From Chloracidobacterium validum (lineage in GTDB: Bacteria; Acidobacteriota; Blastocatellia; Chloracidobacteriales; Chloracidobacteriaceae): 64,000 nt of DNA. The stretch lies in NCBI RefSeq assembly GCF_018304825.1, contig NZ_CP072648.1, positions 1,719,501-1,783,500 of the forward strand. Direction: 5' to 3'. Shown piece by piece: positions 53,877 through 62,348 of this stretch. Under the pieces are notes generated by a model, which did not search any database, had not been told where the DNA came from, and saw only the letters and a program-made list of their open reading frames with translations. Position 1 is the stretch's first letter. Each line of letters opens with the position of its first letter. The translations under genes were made by a program, and so were the position numbers.

Positions 53877-54618
53877 GATGGTTGACGACAAAATCACCAA
53901 ATGCGCTTTGAAGCAAGCCGACGGCGAGGATGGCTGCCGTTTCGGCACGAAGGATGCGCGGACCTAACTTCAGACAAACCGCGTTGTGAGCCTCGGCCAA
54001 CGCCTGCTCGGATTCGCTCCAACCACCCTCTGGGCCAACCAGGGCAACAACTGCTGCTGGGCAGGGGCCAACTCGGTTGACGGCCATTGACCAATCCACG
54101 CCTTGCCGTTCCGTGAAAAAAAACTTGACGCCTGGCATCGTCAGTACATCCGCCAACCCATGGGGTGATGCAATGGCTGTCAGGTGACTGCGACCGCACT
54201 GCTTTGTCGCCTCGCGGCCAATGCGCCTCCACCGCTCAAGCCGCTCTGATGCGCCGCGCAGCACACTTGGTTCAACATGGCGTGTCGTGAGTGGGATGAT
54301 ACACGTCACCCCAAGTTCGACGGCCTTCTGGATGACCCACTCGAACTTGTCGGACTTGAGCAACGCGACGCCCAAGGTCAGCGCCAGTGGTGATTCGCCC
54401 GTCACCGGCAGCGCCGGCCCCAGCGTCAGGCGGACCCTGCGCTTTGACACTTCAGCCACGGTCGCTTGGAACACCCGTCCACAGCCGTCAAACACGCTCA
54501 CCGTCTCACCCACCTGGACGCGCAGAACCTGGCGGGCATGGTGGGCTTCGTCATCCGGCAAGCACACCGACTCGGCTGTAAAGTTTTCTAACGGCGCGTA
54601 GAAACGATGTCCTGGCAT
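53866..54618 (-). CDS. rsmE: 16S rRNA m3U1498 methyltransferase RsmE
   Basis: SPOUT-fold methyltransferase for U1498 of 16S rRNA. 250 residues from MPGHRFYAPLENF. N-terminal PUA-like part (HHARQVLRVQVGETVSVFDG) and the knot with motifs GVALLKSDKFEWVIQKAVEL, LVGPEGGWSESE and LGPRILRAETAAI. Full length. It lies seven bases after the ABC permease gene and overlaps moaD. Confidence 0.93.
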   Translation of the reverse strand: MPGHRFYAPLENFTAESVCLPDDEAHHARQVLRVQVGETVSVFDGCGRVFQATVAEVSKRRVRLTLGPALPVTGESPLALTLGVALLKSDKFEWVIQKAVELGVTCIIPLTTRHVEPSVLRGASERLERWRRIGREATKQCGRSHLTAIASPHGLADVLTMPGVKFFFTERQGVDWSMAVNRVGPCPAAVVALVGPEGGWSESEQALAEAHNAVCLKLGPRILRAETAAILAVGLLQSAFGDFVVNHHDT

Positions 54619-54624
54619 AACCAA

Positions 54625-55641
54625 CTACGTCTCGTCTTTGGCTTGGCGGCTGGTAACAATGACGGCCAACATGACCAAGGCTTCAATGACTCCGGCTAAT
54701 CCGGCTGATACGCCAACGGCCCGCTGCAAGCCGGCCGCGCCAACTTCCAAAGCTCCAAAGGCAACTGCCGACGGGATCACGGCCAGCGGATGCTGCCGGG
54801 CGAGCAAGGCGACAGCAACGGCCATATACCCGTAACCGGGCGAAAACTGTTCATAAAGTCGGTGACTGACGCCAAGCACCTCAACGCCGCCCGCCAGCCC
54901 GGCGCAGCCACCGCTCACCGCCAGCGCCAACCAAGTCATCTGCCGGGGCGCAATTCCGGCCGTCCGGGCAGCCGTCGGGCTGCTGCCCATGACCCGCAGG
55001 CGCAGCCCTAGCGGTGTGTAAAACAACCATACATGAGCCGCGAGGGCCAGGGCCAGGGCAATGAAGCTCCCACTGTGGAGGCGCGTCGGCGGCAACCAGC
55101 GCGTCAGCCAGAGCGTTTCCGGCAGCATGTCGGTTTGCGGGTAACTTTTCGCTGACTCTTGCAGCGGGCCGTGAACCAACCAACTCACCAGCCAGAACGC
55201 AATCGCATTGAGCATCAGGGTTGAGATCACTTCGTTGACACCACGGGCGGTTTTGAGCCAGGCCGCCATCAGGGCCCAGGCGCTGCCGGCCAACACCGCG
55301 CCGAGCAGAACCGGTAAGACGGCCCAGGACGCTTGCGCCGGCAACCCCAGGCACACGGCCGCCAACGCGCCGATCAACATCTGCCCTTCGGCGCCAATGT
55401 TGAACTGTCCGCCGCGGAAGGCCAGCGTGACACCCAAGCCACAGAGCGCCAACGGCGTCGCCTTGACCAGGGTATCGGCAATGGCAAACGGCCCCCCCAG
55501 CGCCGAGCTGCCCATCACCCAGAGCGCCGGGAGTGGGGCATAACCGGCCACCCGCAGGACGAGCAAAGTGGCCGCCAACGCAATCAGGAGCGTCAACCCG
55601 GTGCGCGCCGCTGAACGCGCCATCTCAGCCCACCGTGCCAT
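54625..55641 (-). CDS. BMP-type ABC transporter permease
   Basis: 338 residues, about eight membrane helices. It belongs to the nucleoside/simple-sugar permease family (RbsC/YufP): LVKATPLALCGLGVTLAFRG, QFNIGAEGQMLIGAL, ARGVNEVISTLMLNAIA and GSSPTAARTAGIAPRQM. Start at 55641 has GGGAG four bases upstream and overlaps the ATPase gene by 17 bases; ATG at 55623 is the alternative. Known BMP systems use two permeases; only this one is present here. Confidence 0.85.
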   Translation of the reverse strand: MARWAEMARSAARTGLTLLIALAATLLVLRVAGYAPLPALWVMGSSALGGPFAIADTLVKATPLALCGLGVTLAFRGGQFNIGAEGQMLIGALAAVCLGLPAQASWAVLPVLLGAVLAGSAWALMAAWLKTARGVNEVISTLMLNAIAFWLVSWLVHGPLQESAKSYPQTDMLPETLWLTRWLPPTRLHSGSFIALALALAAHVWLFYTPLGLRLRVMGSSPTAARTAGIAPRQMTWLALAVSGGCAGLAGGVEVLGVSHRLYEQFSPGYGYMAVAVALLARQHPLAVIPSAVAFGALEVGAAGLQRAVGVSAGLAGVIEALVMLAVIVTSRQAKDET

Positions 55642-57139
55642 GACGCTCCCAAATGGCTTCGTCACCCGCCATGAGCCGCCCCACATCGGCAAGTGGTACA
55701 TCAGGCGTTAGCGGCCGCGATAGCCGCCCACCCTGCAAAACCGCGAATCGGTGACAACGGGTCAGAATTTCATCCAGCTCATTGGAAATCAGAACGACGG
55801 ACATCCCTTGACGGCAAGCCGACCGCAACGCCCGATGAATCGTCGCCACGGCAGCAATATCAACGCCCCAGGTCGGATTGACTGCCACCAGCAGGCCCGG
55901 CCGTTGACCCAGCTCACGGGCGACGAGGAGTTTCTGCTGATTGCCGCCGGAAAGCGTCCGAACCGGGCGCGTGGACTGTGGCGCGCGAATATCGAAGTCT
56001 CGCGTCAGCGTTGCGACGTATTGCCGAACAGACCGCTGACTGAGAAAGCCTCCCCACCGCCGCCAGTTCGAGGCTGCCTCGTCCCCAAGGATGGCATTCT
56101 CGGCTACCGACAGGTCGAGCGCCAGACCGGCCCGCCGCCGGTCAGCCGGGATGTAGCGCACTCCGGCCACCATCCGCGCCCGTCGTCCATCCGGTGCCGG
56201 CCGGCCGTCCAGCCAAAGCTGACCGGTCATGGGGCGCAGTCCGACCAGAGCTTCGGCAAGCGCCGTCTGTCCATTGCCATCCACCCCGGCAATGCCGAAG
56301 ATTTCTCCCCGGCGCACCTCGAATGACACGTCATACACTCCGGCATCGGCCTCCGCACCCGCGACAGTCAAGCGTTCGACGCGCAATCGAATCTGGTCTG
56401 CCAAAGACGCCGTCGGTAACGTGGGCGCTTCCTCCGGCAAGTCGGCCAAGTCACCGCCAATCATGGCTGCGGCCAGCGCATCCACCGTGACATTGGGCGG
56501 CGTGTATTCCGCCACGACTCGTCCCTGGCGGAGCACCGTGATGGTGTCGCACAGGTCGAGCGCTTCGCGCAGTTTGTGGGTGATGAAGACGACGCCGGTT
56601 CCGGCCGCGCGCAACTCGCGGATGAGATCAAAGAGCGTGGCCGCTTCGGGCGGCGTAAGGACGGCAGTTGGCTCATCGAGCAGCAAGAGCCGGGCCTGGC
56701 GATACAGCGCCTTGAGGATTTCGACGCGCTGCCGCAGTCCGACCGGCAACGCGCCAACCGTCACGTCCAGCGTATCGAGCAACCCCAGGCGCGCCGCCAC
56801 GGCGCGCAGCCGGGAGGCATCTGGCGCACGCTCGCCAAGCCAGACGTTTTCACGAACCGTAAAACTATCCACCAAGTGAAAGTGTTGGTGAACCAAACCA
56901 ACGCCGGCAGCGATAGCGTCGCGGGGCGAAGCGAACTTGAGCGGCTGCCCGTCGCGTTCGAGCCTTCCCCGGTCAGGGTGGACCGCGCCGAACAAAATGT
57001 TCATGAGCGTGGACTTCCCGGCTCCGTTTTCACCCAGGATGCCGTGAACCTGGCCAAGCCGTAGCGTCAGCGAGACCCCATCGAGGGCCTGGACGGGGCC
57101 GTACCGCTTGGCAATATCCCACAGCGCAAAAGTCGCCAA
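55625..57139 (-). CDS. BMP-type ABC transporter double ATPase
   Basis: 504 residues with two ABC domains. Domain 1: Walker A GENGAGKST (36-44), Q-loop VGLVHQHFHLVDSFTVREN, signature-like VGLRQRVEILKAL, Walker B LLLLDEPTAVLTP. Domain 2: a degenerate Walker A (GVDGNGQTALAEAL), signature LSGGNQQKLLVAREL and LLVAVNPTWGVDI in place of a standard Walker B. Asymmetric domains are usual in YufO/NupO-type transporters for nucleosides. Between the lipoprotein and permease genes. Confidence 0.9.
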   Translation of the reverse strand: MATFALWDIAKRYGPVQALDGVSLTLRLGQVHGILGENGAGKSTLMNILFGAVHPDRGRLERDGQPLKFASPRDAIAAGVGLVHQHFHLVDSFTVRENVWLGERAPDASRLRAVAARLGLLDTLDVTVGALPVGLRQRVEILKALYRQARLLLLDEPTAVLTPPEAATLFDLIRELRAAGTGVVFITHKLREALDLCDTITVLRQGRVVAEYTPPNVTVDALAAAMIGGDLADLPEEAPTLPTASLADQIRLRVERLTVAGAEADAGVYDVSFEVRRGEIFGIAGVDGNGQTALAEALVGLRPMTGQLWLDGRPAPDGRRARMVAGVRYIPADRRRAGLALDLSVAENAILGDEAASNWRRWGGFLSQRSVRQYVATLTRDFDIRAPQSTRPVRTLSGGNQQKLLVARELGQRPGLLVAVNPTWGVDIAAVATIHRALRSACRQGMSVVLISNELDEILTRCHRFAVLQGGRLSRPLTPDVPLADVGRLMAGDEAIWERHGTVG

Positions 57140-57142
57140 CGT

Positions 57143-58201
57143 CTAGGGCTGCTCCTTGAAAACATCAATTTCACCTTTTTGAATCGCCAACGTGAGCGCA
57201 TTGAGCTTGCTTTCGATGTCTTTCGGGATGAAGCCCTTCTTGATGGCAAAGCCAACGGCGTTGTCCCGGATGCCGAGGTGGACGACCTCACCTTTCTGCT
57301 CTTTTCGCAAAATGCGGCGCACGACTTCGGCCAATCCCTGCGGGTTGCTCGTCGGACTGCCCACGATGTGGTCCGGCGCAAGGTGGGACTGATCCTTTTG
57401 CATGCCGAAGGCACGGATGTTGCGCTCCTTGACAGCCTGGAAAACGCCAGCCGCCGCCGCGTCGCAATCATGGATGAGAAAGTCCGCGCCTTTATCAATG
57501 AGCGCTAGAGCTTGTTGGCGCGCAGCGGCGGTGTCGGTCCAGTTTCCAATGAAGACCACCGGAACGTCCATCTTCGGGTTGACGGCACGCGCGCCGTTCC
57601 GAAAGGCATAGAGGTTGCGCGCCGAAGCCGGAATCTCCTGCCCACCAACCGCGCCGGCCCTGCCGGTTTTGGACATCAGCCCAGCAATTGCGCCCGCCAA
57701 GTACGAAGCCTGCCCGGTATCAAAAACCACGCTCACCACGTTAGGCGCGGCGCGGTCGCCGGCCGTGACGACAAAAGTCGTCTGGGGAAAATCGCGCGCC
57801 ACCGACAGCGCCTGATCGGTGAACTCGCCGCCATGGCCAATCACGACATCAAAGCCCTCCTGCGCAAAGGCCCGAAAGCCCTGCTCCCGGTCCGCCGGGC
57901 TGTCATTCACCTGTTGCTGGCGTACCTCGCAGCCCAGCTCTTTTTCGACGATCTTGAGCGCGTCATAGCCAAACGCATTCCAACCGTCGTCGCTAATTGG
58001 CCCCGGACTCAGCAGCGCCACACGCGGTTTTTTTTCACTGGCGGGCGGTGAAGCTGATGACTGGGAAGCCGGCGCGGGGTTGCCCGCCTCCGGCGCTTTG
58101 CCGCCGCAAGCCGCGCCGACCAGAAGCCAACTGAAGCTCAAGGCGCAAAGCAACCAAGACCGCTTTGGCAAGCGGCGAACGACACAGGTCACAGATAGCA
58201 T
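57143..58201 (-). CDS. BMP-family substrate-binding lipoprotein
   Basis: 352 residues with a lipobox VGAAC (lipid-modified C32) after a signal peptide. Mature protein follows the Med/PnrA/BmpA pattern: RVALLSPGPISDDGWNAFGY, VIGHGGEFTDQALSVARDFP, AGAIAGLMSKTGRAGAVGGQ, ADFLIHDCDAAAAGVFQAVK. Family members bind purine nucleosides or similar ligands outside the membrane. Start ATG at 58201 overlaps the DedA stop (TGATG). Four bases before the ATPase gene. Confidence 0.9.
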   Translation of the reverse strand: MLSVTCVVRRLPKRSWLLCALSFSWLLVGAACGGKAPEAGNPAPASQSSASPPASEKKPRVALLSPGPISDDGWNAFGYDALKIVEKELGCEVRQQQVNDSPADREQGFRAFAQEGFDVVIGHGGEFTDQALSVARDFPQTTFVVTAGDRAAPNVVSVVFDTGQASYLAGAIAGLMSKTGRAGAVGGQEIPASARNLYAFRNGARAVNPKMDVPVVFIGNWTDTAAARQQALALIDKGADFLIHDCDAAAAGVFQAVKERNIRAFGMQKDQSHLAPDHIVGSPTSNPQGLAEVVRRILRKEQKGEVVHLGIRDNAVGFAIKKGFIPKDIESKLNALTLAIQKGEIDVFKEQP

Positions 58202-58905
58202 CACGGTAGTCTATCGGGTGAGATCAGTGGGGTTGAAGCAGGGGGCGCTTCTGCCGCTTCACGCGAACTCAACCGCTCACGCGCGATTTCAATCACGGCC
58301 GGCAGAAGTGAAACCATGATAATCCCCAGCACAACCAGCGAAAAGTTCTTCTTGACGAAGGGGATGTTGCCGAAGGCATAACCGGCGTAGGTCATCGAGG
58401 CAATCCAGAGCAGGCCGCCAATGACGTTGTAAAACAGGAACTTTGGATAGTGCATGGCGCCAATCCCGGCCACAAACGGCGCAAAGGTGCGCACAATCGG
58501 GACAAACCGGGCAATAATGATCGTCTTTGCGCCATACTTGGCATAGAAACGCGCTGTCCGGTCGAGGTGGCGCCGGTCAAAGAACCGGGATGTATCGCTA
58601 CGAAACACCTTCGGCCCAACTTTCTTGCCAATCCAGTAATTGACCGTATCGCCCAAGATCGCGGCGATGCTGAGGAGAACTACCACTAGGTGAACATTGA
58701 GCACGCTGGTTGGGGTTGCGGCCAATGCGCCGATGGCAAAGAGCAACGAGTCGCCCGGCAAAAAGGGCGTCACCACCAGGCCGGTCTCACAAAAAATCAC
58801 CAGAAACAGCAGCACGTACAACCAGCCGCCAAGCTGGCCGCCCAGGGCATTGAGGTGCTTGTCGAGGTGCAGGACGAGGTCGAGCAGGTATTTGAAAAAC
58901 TCCAT
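58201..58905 (-). CDS. DedA-family membrane protein
   Basis: 234 residues, about five membrane helices. The conserved region ETGLVVTPFLPGDSLLFAIG, GDTVNYWIGKKVGPKVF, and the arginine motif IIIARFVPIVRTFAPFVAGI mark the DedA/VTT (SNARE-associated) family, thought to move phospholipids such as undecaprenyl phosphate between leaflets. Translationally coupled to the BMP lipoprotein gene. Confidence 0.93.
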   Translation of the reverse strand: MEFFKYLLDLVLHLDKHLNALGGQLGGWLYVLLFLVIFCETGLVVTPFLPGDSLLFAIGALAATPTSVLNVHLVVVLLSIAAILGDTVNYWIGKKVGPKVFRSDTSRFFDRRHLDRTARFYAKYGAKTIIIARFVPIVRTFAPFVAGIGAMHYPKFLFYNVIGGLLWIASMTYAGYAFGNIPFVKKNFSLVVLGIIMVSLLPAVIEIARERLSSREAAEAPPASTPLISPDRLP

Positions 58906-58926
58906 AAATGATTCGCTGCAGACTGG

Positions 58927-60549
58927 TCAGCGGCGTCGAGCCGGCGAAGATGGCGTGGCTGCCGATGGCTTGGCGACCGGCTCCTCGGGTGGTTCCAGCG
59001 TCCCAGGCACGAAGACCGCCGGAAGTTCCCGCATCTCCCGTCCGTCGCCGGTCACGATTCGTTTGAGTGACGATTGGCGATAGTCAGCGTCCACGATGGT
59101 CAAGGTATAGCGCCCTTCCTGCTGCGGCTCAAGCAAGTTGGGCGTCAGGTAAATGATGCGCCGCTCCGGTGGCGCGCCATCTGGCGTCCGTGGATAGAGT
59201 TCGATTTCAGCACGCAAGTCGTAGAGCGTCTCGTCGGTAATGTTTTTGACCACCCCGGCAATGGTCACCGTGCGGACAATTTTCCCGGTCGCGCCCTTGG
59301 GAGCGGATGAGTAGGCATTGGCGTACTGTCGCACCTCAACCTGCTTGACTGGAACGGGCGGTGGGGGAGGTGTTTCAATCCCCAGTCCGCGTGGGAGCGC
59401 GGCCACCCGCTCAGCCCAGGTCGGCGGAAGCACGCGGCTGCGGATTGCCGGGAAAAAGACCACCACAACGCTTCCCAGCAGCAGCATGAACACGACAAAC
59501 CCGACCCCTAGCCACAGGGCTTCACGCCCAATACCAGTTGGGCGGTCATCGCCAAGAAAATTCGGCGGCGCAATGGGAGTTGCGTTGGGTGATGGGCTGG
59601 GCGCCGCCACTTTGGGCACGAACTGCACCGGCAGTGGCGGTGCAGCGTCCGCTAAATCGGAGGTAGCGGCGGCAGCCGACTCGCCACGCACAACCTCCTC
59701 TGGCAAACGAGCTGTCCCAGGCGGCGCAATGACAGCCGTGCGAACAGCCGGCACAGGCTGGGTCAAGGGGGTCGTTTCACTTGGCGGCGGACGTAGCGTT
59801 TTTCGCTGGGCCGGGAGCCGCTCGGTGAGCGCGGCGCTCGGCTTAGGAGACGCTGACGGATTGGTTTCAAGCTTTCCAGTTTCGCGTTTTGGGGTGTTGA
59901 GCGCCCTTGAGGTTGCCGTCACTGGGACGGTTGTCTCAGCGGGCGGCGGCGTCAGTGGCGAGGTCGTGCCGTCCAGGGGAGAGGTGGTTTTGGGCAATGG
60001 CGCGGCTACCGGGTGTGCTAACCGAGCCTGAATGTCCTTGGCCAGGGAACTCACGGATGGGGTGGCTTCCGCCGCTGCCGTCGGCAGGGGTGAAGCAACA
60101 GTGGACTTTGAGGCGTTGTCCTCAGCCACCTGACGCGATGCGGACGACACCGATTCGGCAGCGCGCTCGGTGGATACCGCCGCCAAGTCATCAGCCGTAA
60201 TCTGCGGACGAATTTCAACCGGGAGCGACGGCTCCGGCAATGGAGCAGTTTGTTGTTCGGCGGCCGGCGCGTTGACAACCGCCACGGGCGGGCGGGCGCC
60301 ATCGGCTCCAGCGGCCGGCGTCACAGACGGCGGCGCCGCCGGCTCACCTGGCTCGACCAATCCAAGCAGTCCATCATCACCAACATCACGGTTATCCGTG
60401 GACGTTTGCAACTGGCGCAGGGCAAACCAGAGCAACGCAATCGCCAGCAGAACAAAAACAATGACCACCGTCACGCTAATCACGCCCCACCAGTTGGCAG
60501 CTAGTGCGCGTGGAAACCAGCCAGTCACCAATGCGTAAAGTGAGTTCAT
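58927..60549 (-). CDS. Two-helix membrane protein with long Pro/Ala/Thr linker
   Basis: 540 residues. First helix at 25-45 (ISVTVVIVFVLLAIALLWFA), then ~280 residues of low-complexity Pro/Ala/Thr/Ser sequence, a second helix (EALWLGVGFVVFMLLLGSVVV), and a C-terminal beta-rich domain (IVRTVTIAGVVKNITDETLY and DLRAEIELYP) that resembles an FxLYD/DUF3426-type extracytoplasmic domain. Function unknown. It overlaps the stop of the upstream gene (TGATG) and precedes the DedA gene by 21 bases. Confidence 0.65.
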   Translation of the reverse strand: MNSLYALVTGWFPRALAANWWGVISVTVVIVFVLLAIALLWFALRQLQTSTDNRDVGDDGLLGLVEPGEPAAPPSVTPAAGADGARPPVAVVNAPAAEQQTAPLPEPSLPVEIRPQITADDLAAVSTERAAESVSSASRQVAEDNASKSTVASPLPTAAAEATPSVSSLAKDIQARLAHPVAAPLPKTTSPLDGTTSPLTPPPAETTVPVTATSRALNTPKRETGKLETNPSASPKPSAALTERLPAQRKTLRPPPSETTPLTQPVPAVRTAVIAPPGTARLPEEVVRGESAAAATSDLADAAPPLPVQFVPKVAAPSPSPNATPIAPPNFLGDDRPTGIGREALWLGVGFVVFMLLLGSVVVVFFPAIRSRVLPPTWAERVAALPRGLGIETPPPPPVPVKQVEVRQYANAYSSAPKGATGKIVRTVTIAGVVKNITDETLYDLRAEIELYPRTPDGAPPERRIIYLTPNLLEPQQEGRYTLTIVDADYRQSSLKRIVTGDGREMRELPAVFVPGTLEPPEEPVAKPSAATPSSPARRR

Positions 60550-61085
60550 CAGGATTCGCCATTCAAGTGTTTGATGATGGCTTCAAGGATTTCATTTTCC
60601 TTGACACCGCGCGAGGGGCACTCAACCCACACGCCGCCGGTTTCGGTCTGGTATTCGCCTTCAATGCGCGCATAAACGGTCAGCCGCGTCCGCTGTGGGT
60701 CAAGGGGTAGGGCTTCCAGCTCGAGCGCATAGCGCCCACGTACCCAAGTGAAGTTACGCCCACCCGGACGCCGAGCAATGAACTCCAGATTAGAACCTGA
60801 GGTGAGCGCGCCACGGGTGAAAATCACCGGCTGGGTCACGAGGCGTCCGGGCTTCTCGGCGCTTAGCTTCTCATCAATGATGAGTTCGCGGTCACTCAAC
60901 ACCTGCTTGATGGACTCAAGCAGTGTGTCGCGTGGCACGGTAAAGGTGTAGGGGTTGGGCAGCATGGGCTTTTTTTCCTTGCCACGCCCCCAACTAATCT
61001 GCCCGGCGGCGGGCGTAAGCGACAGGCTACTGACCGCGCCCAGGAGCAGCCCGACCACAAGTAAGCGTCCAACAAAATTCGCCAT
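60549..61085 (-). CDS. Secreted hypothetical protein
   Basis: 178 residues from the ATG at 61085. Signal peptide ending near SLTPAAGQ. Mature part: YTFTVPRDTLLESIKQVLSD (RELIIDEKLS), RLTVYARIEGEYQTETGGVW and KENEILEAIIKHLNG, a mixed alpha/beta pattern. Similar short proteins in outer-membrane lipoprotein groups share the LLESIKQVL pattern, but I cannot name a family. Coupled to the next gene by TGATG, so the two probably work together at the envelope. Confidence 0.62.
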   Translation of the reverse strand: MANFVGRLLVVGLLLGAVSSLSLTPAAGQISWGRGKEKKPMLPNPYTFTVPRDTLLESIKQVLSDRELIIDEKLSAEKPGRLVTQPVIFTRGALTSGSNLEFIARRPGGRNFTWVRGRYALELEALPLDPQRTRLTVYARIEGEYQTETGGVWVECPSRGVKENEILEAIIKHLNGES

Positions 61086-61271
61086 AATGGAAACCTCTGG
61101 GAACCTTGCGCGTCCCCGGATTCGGAAATCAGGATGACCGACGGCGCCGGCACGCTCGCTTTCCACGCCACCTGCGCCAGCGTGCTATGTTAGCATTTCA
61201 CGCCCAACGTCAGCTTGTGTTCAAGCGATGTCGGCCTGAGGCAAAACGTTTTCCCGGTAGGGCTTGAAAAC

Positions 61272-61697
61272 ATGGCGGTTGATTTTTCCGTTGGCGACTT
61301 TCAGCGCGCAGACGACATCGCGTGGATCCTTGAACACTGCCGCCGCATCGCGGTCGTTGGACTATCGTCCAAGCCGACGCGCGCCAGTCATGGCGTGAGT
61401 CGGGCCATGCTCGAATGGGGTTATGACATCGTACCGGTCAATCCGCTAGAGAAGGAAGTGTTCGGACGTGAAAGTTATCCTGACTTGGCGGCAGTGCCCG
61501 GCGAGATTGACTTGGTCAACGTGTTCCGGCGGTCGGAAGATGTGCCGCCGATTGTGGAAGCAGCTATCGCCAAGGGGGCGAGGGCGCTATGGCTCCAGTT
61601 AGGCGTGACGCATCCGAGTGTTCAGCAGGCCCGCGCGGCTGGACTGCGGGTTGTCGTGGATCGGTGCCTGATGGTTGAGCGTCAACGTCTTGGCTGA
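61272..61697 (+). CDS. CoA-binding domain protein (YccU type)
   Basis: 141 residues from MAVDFSVGDFQRADDI. The Rossmann-like CoA-binding fold is clear: RRIAVVGLSSKPTRASHGVS, GYDIVPVNPLEKEVFGRESY, VNVFRRSEDVPPIVEAAI and ALWLQLGVTHPSVQQARAAG with the conserved cysteine in VVVDRCLMVE. Members of this family bind CoA, but no reaction is known. Monocistronic between convergent and divergent neighbours. Confidence 0.88.
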   Translation: MAVDFSVGDFQRADDIAWILEHCRRIAVVGLSSKPTRASHGVSRAMLEWGYDIVPVNPLEKEVFGRESYPDLAAVPGEIDLVNVFRRSEDVPPIVEAAIAKGARALWLQLGVTHPSVQQARAAGLRVVVDRCLMVERQRLG

Positions 61698-61724
61698 CGC
61701 AGTTGACCCGGTACAGATACAACG

Positions 61725-62348
61725 CTATGGCTTCTTCAGCGTAAACGACTCAAAAAAGCGCTGCACATCGTCGCGATCAAGCTCGATAGGCAAGGTCGTC
61801 ACAACCGCCAACTGATAGAGGCGCGGCCGAGCAAAGATAAAATCCACCCGTCCGAAAATGGCTTTGTCGTCGCGTACGCCACCAAAAAAGACGGCGCGGG
61901 CGGGGTGTCCCTGCACAATGTAGCGGTCCTCTTGCTCGATAGCCCCTTTGTAAGGCCGCAACAAGGCATCACGGGCCGCGTCCATCACTTGGTCAGGGGT
62001 GGCATTTCCCAGCTCAGGGCGTGTGAATGTTCGGACGGCGACGCTGCACACCGTCTCGTTGGCCGACGTACTCGTAAAGGCCAGAACCGCGCCGTTGGGG
62101 CTTTCCTCCCGCTTGGGCTGCTCGAAGCCACGCGGCAGGCGGACGCGGAAGCCTCCATCGGCTGAAATCAGTTCAAAGCCGGTGCGTGGTTTTTCGTCGG
62201 GGCGCTCTCGCTGGCGTCCGCTCTGGGCATAGAGCGGCGCAAGCACTGTGGCGAGCAGCGTCACCAGCCAAGCGATTCGGAGGGATTTCCAGCGGCGCGG
62301 CCATGTCTGGTGCCGTGACAGGTGTTGGTCATTGGGTCGGGTCTTCAT
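61725..62348 (-). CDS. Secreted hypothetical protein after comEC
   Basis: 207 residues. The signal sequence is a basic N-terminus and helix (IAWLVTLLATVLAPLYAQ). The mature part has FELISADGGFRVRLPRGFEQ, a Thr/Ser-rich strand and VDFIFARPRLYQLAVVTTLP followed by FFESFTL, a pattern seen in many short secreted PsbP-like or lipoprotein-like domains. Family not certain. Its start overlaps the comEC stop by one base (TGATG), so translation is coupled. Confidence 0.6.
   Translation of the reverse strand: MKTRPNDQHLSRHQTWPRRWKSLRIAWLVTLLATVLAPLYAQSGRQRERPDEKPRTGFELISADGGFRVRLPRGFEQPKREESPNGAVLAFTSTSANETVCSVAVRTFTRPELGNATPDQVMDAARDALLRPYKGAIEQEDRYIVQGHPARAVFFGGVRDDKAIFGRVDFIFARPRLYQLAVVTTLPIELDRDDVQRFFESFTLKKP

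Noticed and set aside
59318-60031. Open frame of 237 codons on the plus strand
   Set aside because: Antisense to the low-complexity linker of the two-helix membrane protein; Gly/Ser/Val-rich with no pattern.
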